Source: a bacterium
Lineage (GTDB): Bacteria > Actinomycetota > Humimicrobiia > Humimicrobiales > Humimicrobiaceae
Length of the DNA stretch: 7,403 nt
Assembly (NCBI GenBank): GCA_030611285.1
Contig: JAUWQC010000046.1
Span: 1-7,403, forward strand
Direction of reading: 5' to 3'
In this document: piece after piece, positions 6,054 through 7,403 of the stretch
Layout of the letters: every line of letters begins with the position of its first letter
How positions within the stretch are numbered: position 1 is the first letter of the stretch
Made by a program: the position numbers and the translations under genes
Notes under the pieces: model-generated
What the model was told of the DNA's origin: nothing
Database searches by the model: none
What the model saw: the letters and a program-made list of their open reading frames with translations, nothing else

Positions 6054-7091
6054 ATGCCAATAATAAGAAACGGAGAAAAAGCAAGGGAAATAATTGATAA
6101 AGTAAAAAAAACTGGAAATAGTTTACCATGTTTTTGCACAGAAAATATTATGACAACAGAAGCAATTTTTATGGGAGCTAAAAAATTTAAAGAAGAGAAA
6201 AATATAAAAGGACAATTACCGCTTATTATTGCTTTTACAGCAAGTTATGAGCAGAGACAGCAGCTAAAAAATTACTCTGGATTAAGCGATTTTAAAGAAG
6301 GATTATTAGCAGTAAGAGATGATATCGAAAGAATTGCAAGAGACAAAGGTCAATTTGACGATATAGATGTTATTGTACATCTAGATCATGCTCAACCAGG
6401 CGATGATGATTGGATATTTAAGGAAAATAAAGATTTTATATCTTCCGTTATGTATGATTGTAGTCGTTTTAGTCTTAATGACAATATTAAAATGGTAAAG
6501 GATTTTGTTAAAAAACATAAAAAAGATTTTGTTATTGAAGGTTGTGTTGATGAAATACATGCTTATAGCGCAAGTAATGAGAAGCTCGAAGTAAAAGATA
6601 ATATTACTGAAGCAGGTGATGCAGAAAGTTATTTTAAAGAGACTGGAGTTGACTTGGTAGTTGCCAACTTAGGGACAGAACATAGAAGAACAGAAAGTGC
6701 TTTAAAGAAGTATCATAGAGATGCAGCTCAAAAAATTAGAGATAAAATAGGGAGGCAAATAGTACTTCATGGCGCATCGAGTTTAAGTTTTACTGAGTCT
6801 AAAAACTTGCCACAGGATGGAATCGTTAAGGTTAATATCTGGACAATATTAGAAGTAAATCCGGGCAGAATTATGGCTGGTGAAATAATAAAAAATATAG
6901 ATAAAATATTATTAAAAGAAAGTATAGAAAAATTAGTTAATGAAGGATTTTTAAATAAAAAAGTTTTAAATAAAGGTGGGAAACCTTCGTTGGATTTTCT
7001 AACAGAAAAATACAGAAGAGATGATATTTTTATTCCAGGTGTCGTTAAGCAAGTTAAAAATTATTATGAGAATTTTTATATTAATTATTGA
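6054..7091 (+). CDS. Divergent class II (zinc) ketose-bisphosphate aldolase
   Basis: Cytoplasmic metal-dependent aldolase that should cleave a phosphorylated ketose to dihydroxyacetone phosphate plus an aldehyde. The 345-residue protein follows the tagatose/fructose-bisphosphate aldolase pattern: PCFCTEN (25-31), VHLDHAQ (108-114) with Asp111 and metal ligand His112, SVMYDCS (131-137), Glu162 in VIEGCVDE, TGVD (197-200), GTEH with metal ligand His210, LHGASS with metal ligand His239, and GIVKVNIWT (256-264). Against recalled E. coli KbaY/GatY and FbaA, the Gly after the second His ligand is Arg211, and the Asp (FBP type) or Ala (TBP type) of the NxDT/NxAT motif is Trp263. The segment YSGLSDF (74-80) also recalls KbaZ/GatZ subunits. 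Three likely metal-binding His argue for an active enzyme with a non-standard substrate. It follows the dehydrogenase in the same direction. Confidence 0.85.
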   Translation: MPIIRNGEKAREIIDKVKKTGNSLPCFCTENIMTTEAIFMGAKKFKEEKNIKGQLPLIIAFTASYEQRQQLKNYSGLSDFKEGLLAVRDDIERIARDKGQFDDIDVIVHLDHAQPGDDDWIFKENKDFISSVMYDCSRFSLNDNIKMVKDFVKKHKKDFVIEGCVDEIHAYSASNEKLEVKDNITEAGDAESYFKETGVDLVVANLGTEHRRTESALKKYHRDAAQKIRDKIGRQIVLHGASSLSFTESKNLPQDGIVKVNIWTILEVNPGRIMAGEIIKNIDKILLKESIEKLVNEGFLNKKVLNKGGKPSLDFLTEKYRRDDIFIPGVVKQVKNYYENFYINY

Positions 7092-7234
7092 TGAAGGACA
7101 AAGTGGTTAATTTCTTTAAAAGAGTTGGAAGTATTAGTCAGATAAAGGGGCATCAAAGATTATTTATAATAAATTCTTCTGCTGATATATATTATATTAT
7201 CTTCATAGGCACCGCAGCACTGCATTTCATTTAA
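7091..7234 (+). CDS. Possible 47-residue ORF overlapping the aldolase stop codon
   Basis: The aldolase TGA (7089-7091) overlaps by one base an ATG (7091-7093) that opens a 47-codon frame ending in TAA at 7232-7234. The TGATG overlap is the classic arrangement for translational coupling. The N-terminal half is basic (KDKVVNFFKRVG) and the C-terminal part is hydrophobic with Ile/Tyr/Phe (ADIYYIIFIGTAALHFI), which could form one short membrane helix. I do not recognise it. No separate ribosome site is needed if coupled, but a chance frame or the 5' piece of a broken gene is equally possible. Confidence 0.3.
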   Translation: MKDKVVNFFKRVGSISQIKGHQRLFIINSSADIYYIIFIGTAALHFI

Positions 7235-7297
7235 ATTTTTGTGTGGGGTAAATTTCTATTCTATTTATCCAGAGTAAGGGATTTTCCATAATTATCA

Positions 7298-7348
7298 TGA
7301 TATAAAATGTAATAATTATTTGATATAAAATGATATATATGATACATT
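7298..7348. repeat. Short direct repeats, TGATATAAAATG type, before a probable gene start
   Basis: The 12-mer TGATATAAAATG occurs exactly at 7298-7309 and 7321-7332, 23 bases apart. It is followed in near-tandem by TGATATATA (7331-7339) and TGATACATT (7340-7348), so from 7321 the unit recurs about every 10 bases. The first copy overlaps a 10-bp palindrome TATCATGATA (7293-7302). The layout, close ahead of an open frame at 7358 and over its likely promoter, suggests operator half-sites bound on one face of the helix. Low sequence complexity weakens the case. Confidence 0.55.
7320..7348 (+). promoter_or_regulatory. Candidate promoter for the gene starting at 7358
   Basis: TTGATA (7320-7325) and TACATT (7343-7348) are 17 bases apart, both within the direct-repeat cluster. 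Transcription would start only a few bases before the ATG at 7358, implying a nearly leaderless message, in agreement with the lack of a Shine-Dalgarno site there. Prediction by eye. Confidence 0.3.
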
Positions 7349-7357
7349 AATAAACAA

Positions 7358-7403
7358 ATGAAAGAAAACAGTAGTCAGAATAATCTATCAAAAACTGAAA
7401 GGC
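7358..7403 (+). CDS. Start of a probable gene cut by the right edge (first 15 codons)
   Basis: An ATG at 7358 opens a frame that stays open to the window end; the visible residues are MKENSSQNNLSKTER, a hydrophilic N-terminus. No Shine-Dalgarno site is visible. Such polar starts ending in a Lys-Thr-Glu-Arg segment are common ahead of helix-turn-helix domains of regulators, and the repeat cluster just upstream would suit an autoregulated regulator of the catabolic genes, but 15 codons cannot establish this. The 312 bases after the aldolase otherwise hold only the 47-codon ORF and the repeats; 7235-7292 shows nothing I can support. Confidence 0.35.
   Translation, partial: MKENSSQNNLSKTER

Noticed and set aside
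7207..7224. GCAG-CA-CTGC stem as a terminator of the aldolase transcript
   Set aside because: The stem is only four base pairs with a two-base loop and no T-run directly follows.

Overview
The window looks like a chromosomal piece of a low-G+C, anaerobic or fermentative bacterium. Hand counts of a few 60-base lines give roughly 25-35% G+C in the right half, about 35-45% in the middle and about 45-58% in the first 640 bases. Bacterial features are a lipoprotein signal peptide, good Shine-Dalgarno sites on several genes and sigma-70-like promoters. A pyrophosphate-type phosphofructokinase fits an energy-frugal sugar fermenter (Atribacterota, Thermotogota, Spirochaetota and Clostridia-like lineages have such enzymes). 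The lineage itself cannot be fixed from this sequence.

Layout. 1-641 (+): a lipoprotein of an uncharacterised family whose start codon is cut by the left edge. 788-1213 (-): a small three-helix membrane protein of the DUF4870/Tic20-like type, with a perfect 16-bp inverted repeat in its leader. 1491-2777 (+): a PPi-dependent 6-phosphofructokinase with a GTG start, a strong ribosome site and a TATAAT promoter. 2963-4465 (-): an FGGY-family carbohydrate kinase. 4670-5872 (+): an MtlD-like polyol-phosphate dehydrogenase. 6054-7091 (+): a divergent class II (zinc) ketose-bisphosphate aldolase. The right end holds a 47-codon ORF that overlaps the aldolase stop, a set of short direct repeats, and the first 15 codons of a probable further gene at 7358. 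Several very short or headless open frames lie in the gaps and are listed at low confidence.

How the genes may work together. The kinase and the dehydrogenase are transcribed divergently from a shared 204-bp AT-rich region, and the aldolase follows the dehydrogenase. Kinase, polyol-phosphate dehydrogenase and aldolase form the logical core of a catabolic route: phosphorylate a polyol or sugar, oxidise it to a ketose phosphate, then cleave it to a triose phosphate plus an aldehyde. Known mannitol and galactitol routes do the first step with a PTS; here an FGGY kinase may stand in. The upstream PPi-phosphofructokinase could add a second phosphate or simply serve glycolysis. The aldolase keeps its metal ligands but has Trp and Arg at positions that help set substrate choice and phosphate binding in fructose/tagatose-bisphosphate aldolases, so the substrate may not be a standard one. 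The pathway assignment is inference, and no transporter or regulator is complete in the window.
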